A stretch of DNA of 27,753 bases from Planctomycetota bacterium (GTDB lineage: Bacteria > Planctomycetota > Planctomycetia > Pirellulales > Pirellulaceae): NCBI GenBank assembly GCA_029259935.1, contig JAJDEH010000463.1:1-27753 (forward strand), in the 5' to 3' direction. The translations under genes and the position numbers were made by a program. Numbering within the stretch: the stretch's first letter is position 1; each line of letters starts with the position of its first letter. Shown in pieces: positions 25,710 to 27,753 of the stretch. Below the pieces are notes generated by a model. That model searched no databases and was not told the DNA's origin. It saw only the letters and a program-made list of their open reading frames with translations.

Positions 25710-26153
25710 ATGCCTTTCAACGACGAAGAAGAGATCTACCAGGAACATGTCCTGGATCATTATGAGGATCCGTATCACGCGGGCCACTGCGATCAGGCGA
25801 CCCACATGCACGAAGATGACAACCCGCTGTGCGGCGACGTGGTGCAGGTCGAATTGCGGATCGACAAGCAGGGGACTATCCATGAAGCTTGGTTCGACGG
25901 CGATGGCTGCTGCATTAGTCAGGCGTCGGCCTCGATGCTCATGGAACAGATCGAAGGCAAGTCGGTTGAGGAAATCAAAGCCTTCAGCGCGGAACAGATG
26001 TTGGATCTTTTTGGGGCGCGGCTGACGCCGAATCGGCAGAAGTGCTGCCTGCTGTCCTGGCGTGTCGTGCAGCAAGCGGTGCATTCGCCCGTGAGTGAAG
26101 ATGAAGACTCGGGGCCCACGTTGTCCGGGCCTAACCTAGGAGAAGAAGCATGA
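25710..26153 (+). CDS. sufU: SufU-type Fe-S assembly sulfur acceptor/scaffold
   Basis: 147 residues, the same length as B. subtilis SufU. Zinc/sulfur-transfer ligands are visible: C41 and D43 in NPLCGD, C67 (or C68) in DGDGCCISQASAS, and C112 (or C113) in RQKCCLLSW. The spacing between the second and third Cys is longer than in IscU, as expected for SufU, and Lys is seen before the last Cys. In Firmicutes and Actinobacteria, SufU takes persulfide sulfur from SufS. Both the second and third Cys sites carry an adjacent extra Cys. The stop overlaps the sufS start (ATGA), so the two are translationally coupled. Confidence 0.93.
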   Translation: MPFNDEEEIYQEHVLDHYEDPYHAGHCDQATHMHEDDNPLCGDVVQVELRIDKQGTIHEAWFDGDGCCISQASASMLMEQIEGKSVEEIKAFSAEQMLDLFGARLTPNRQKCCLLSWRVVQQAVHSPVSEDEDSGPTLSGPNLGEEA

Positions 26154-27406
26154 CCTCGGCGATTGAAGAAACCATACCTCTCGATCCGATTGCGCTGCGG
26201 CAGGATTTTCCGATCCTGTCGACGGTCATTCACGATAACAAGCCGCTGATTTACTTGGACAACGCGGCGACCACGCAACGTCCCCGCGCGGTGATCGACA
26301 CCCTTGTGTCCATGTACGAACACCACTATGCCAACGTGCATCGCGGAATTCATTGGCTTAGCGATCAAAGTACCGATCGATATGAAGATGCCCGCGAAAA
26401 AGTCGGCGAGTTCATTAACGCCGAGAAACGACTTGAGGTCATCTTCACCACCGGCACCACGGGTGCCATTAATCTGGTGGCGAGAAGCTGGGGCGACGCC
26501 CATGTCGGCCCAGGCGATGAAATACTGCTAACCGAAATGGAACACCATTCGAATATCGTGCCGTGGCAGCAATTGGCGGAGCGCACCGGTTGCACGGTGA
26601 AGTTCATCCCGGTTACCGACGACGGGCTGCTGGATTTAAGCCAACTGGATGCGCTGTTGTCAAAGCGTACAAAGCTGGTTGCGCTGGCGTCGATTTCCAA
26701 CGTGTTGGGCACGATTAATCCCGTTCGTGAAATAGTCCGGCGAGCCCATGATGCCGGGGCGTTGGTGCTGGTCGATGCCGCCCAGTCCGTGCCTCACGCG
26801 GCAACCGATGTCCAGCAGTGGGACGCGGATTTCGTCGCCTTCAGCGGTCACAAAATGATGGGACCTTCCGGTGTCGGCGTGCTGTACGGTCGCGAGGCGC
26901 TGCTGGATGCCATGCCACCTTTCCTGGGTGGCGGAAGTATGATCCGGCGCGTCAAACTGGACGGTTTCGAGCCGGCGGATCTACCCGCCAAATTCGAAGC
27001 GGGCACGCCCCCGATTGTGTCCGCCGTCGGACTGGGCGCGGCCATTGAATACATCAACCAAGTTGGCTTGGAGAACATCGCGGCCCACGAGCGCCTGTTG
27101 GCGACGCACGCGCATCAGGTACTGGGCGAAGTCGAGGGTGTTCGTTTTCTCGGACCCGATCCAGATCAGAAAGCGGGAATCGTCAGCTTTGTTTTGGATC
27201 GGCCGCATGCTCACGATGTGGCGCAATTGCTCGACCGCCAAGGGATCGCGATTCGCGCCGGCCATCACTGCGCCATGCCGCTCCACAAACGGTTGGGCGT
27301 CAGCGCCAGCAATCGTGCCAGTTTTTACTTTTACAATACGGTTGACGAAGTTGACCAACTCGCGACCGCCCTGCGTGACATCAGGGCTTTCTTTCTCCGT
27401 CGCTAA
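26150..27406 (+). CDS. sufS: SufS-type cysteine desulfurase
   Basis: 418 residues (E. coli SufS is 406). It is a PLP enzyme that converts cysteine to alanine and passes persulfide sulfur on to SufU. Landmarks are YLDNAATTQRPRAVIDTL, VHRGIHWLSDQSTDRYE, FTTGTTGAINLVARSWG, EMEHHSNIVPWQQLAERTG, LVDAAQSVPH, the PLP Lys K235 in SGHKMMGPSGVGVLYG, FEAGTPPIVSAVGLGAAIEY, and the active-site Cys C374 in RAGHHCAMPLHKRLGV. The start overlaps the end of sufU by 4 nt. No sufB, sufC or sufD is present in the window; they may lie elsewhere. A palindromic repeat follows 17 nt after the stop. Confidence 0.97.
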   Translation: MTSAIEETIPLDPIALRQDFPILSTVIHDNKPLIYLDNAATTQRPRAVIDTLVSMYEHHYANVHRGIHWLSDQSTDRYEDAREKVGEFINAEKRLEVIFTTGTTGAINLVARSWGDAHVGPGDEILLTEMEHHSNIVPWQQLAERTGCTVKFIPVTDDGLLDLSQLDALLSKRTKLVALASISNVLGTINPVREIVRRAHDAGALVLVDAAQSVPHAATDVQQWDADFVAFSGHKMMGPSGVGVLYGREALLDAMPPFLGGGSMIRRVKLDGFEPADLPAKFEAGTPPIVSAVGLGAAIEYINQVGLENIAAHERLLATHAHQVLGEVEGVRFLGPDPDQKAGIVSFVLDRPHAHDVAQLLDRQGIAIRAGHHCAMPLHKRLGVSASNRASFYFYNTVDEVDQLATALRDIRAFFLRR

Positions 27407-27422
27407 GTGCCTGTAAAGGAAC

Positions 27423-27475
27423 TTGTGGTGCAGGCGTCCCACCTGCTGAGTGCAGCCGAGACGGCCGCACCACAA
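27423..27475. repeat. dispersed palindromic element, TTGTGGTG ends, copy 2
   Basis: 53 bp with the same perfect 8-bp terminal inverted repeats as copy 1 (TTGTGGTG 27423-27430, CACCACAA 27468-27475) and an interior starting CAGGCGTCCCACCTGC. The arms are conserved while the centre differs from copy 1 in length and sequence, as expected for a folded, mobilised small element. No transposase is encoded in it. Confidence 0.8.
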
Positions 27476-27556
27476 TTTGAGCAAGCTCACTCACGCAATG
27501 AGTCCGTGCGGTTATGATGGAAGCCGGTCGCTGATTGTTCTCCGTGTAGTTCGTCC

Positions 27557-27753
27557 ATGTCCCATCCATCCTCAAATGATTCAACCTCGTTGGGTTCGGT
27601 CACGGTCATTGTGCCCGCCTTGAATGAGGAACGCTCGATTGCCCGCGTGCTGGGCGACCTGCCCAGCGTCGGCCGAGTCGTCGTGGTTGACAATGGCTCG
27701 ACAGACGAAACGGCCGACATTGCCGCCGACTGTGGCGCGGAAGTCGTCTCCGA
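27557..27753 (+). CDS. family 2 glycosyltransferase, N-terminal part (runs off the window)
   Basis: The frame from ATG 27557 is open to the right edge (65 complete codons). It begins MSHPSSNDSTSLGSVTV and continues with IVPALNEERSIARVLGDLP and VVVVDNGSTDETADIAADCG. These are the first strand and the DNGSTD nucleotide-sugar loop of GT-A fold, family 2 glycosyltransferases (dolichol-phosphate-mannose-synthase-like). The substrate cannot be told from this part. The gene lies about 150 bp after sufS and shows no sign of co-regulation with it beyond direction. Confidence 0.88.
   Translation, partial: MSHPSSNDSTSLGSVTVIVPALNEERSIARVLGDLPSVGRVVVVDNGSTDETADIAADCGAEVVS

Overview
The window looks like a piece of a planctomycete chromosome (Planctomycetia / Pirellulales-like). 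The main evidence is the pair at 7794-12898: a very large secreted protein with planctomycete-type cytochrome and PSD domains (PSCyt1, DUF1587, LamG, DUF1595, DUF1592, DUF1588, DUF1585) followed by a Tat-exported DUF1552 protein. Exported beta-propellers, a toroid/HEAT protein and intergenic palindromic repeats fit the same group. No tRNA, rRNA, CRISPR array, integrase or transposase gene was seen.

Layout. 1-297: the inner part of a minus-strand gene, cut off on its 5' side by a dispersed-repeat-like motif. 562-4739: a complete comM/yifB AAA+ gene, then a small island of three hypothetical genes, then a second, decayed copy of only the 3' end of comM. The two comM copies are colinear at an offset of exactly 2640 bp. 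The island also holds two copies of a 48-bp repeat. 4736-7586 (minus): a zinc-ribbon protein and an exported beta-propeller protein. 7794-12898 (plus): the DUF1592/DUF1552 pair. 12910-18058 (minus): an RND efflux pump and its membrane fusion protein; the pump has an extra hydrophobic hairpin in its first membrane half. 18308-21342 (plus): a HxxxxGPDH-type membrane transporter, then leuC and leuD. 21585-25484 (plus): a di-heme cytochrome c peroxidase, an exported propeller and a toroid/HEAT protein. 25710-27406 (plus): sufU and sufS, overlapping by 4 nt. 27557-end: the start of a family 2 glycosyltransferase.

How the genes work together. LeuC and LeuD form isopropylmalate isomerase (leucine synthesis). 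SufU and SufS form the sulfur-mobilising and transfer step of Fe-S assembly. The fusion protein and RND pump form an efflux complex, with no outer-membrane channel gene in view. The peroxidase and the DUF1592 protein are c-type cytochromes acting outside the cytoplasm.

The most interesting parts are the 2107-4344 island bracketed by comM 3' ends, the two neighbouring island genes whose ectodomains look alike, the altered RND topology, and the repeated placement of inverted repeats just after stop codons inside apparent operons. All functional calls are by reading the sequence; nothing was searched against a database.
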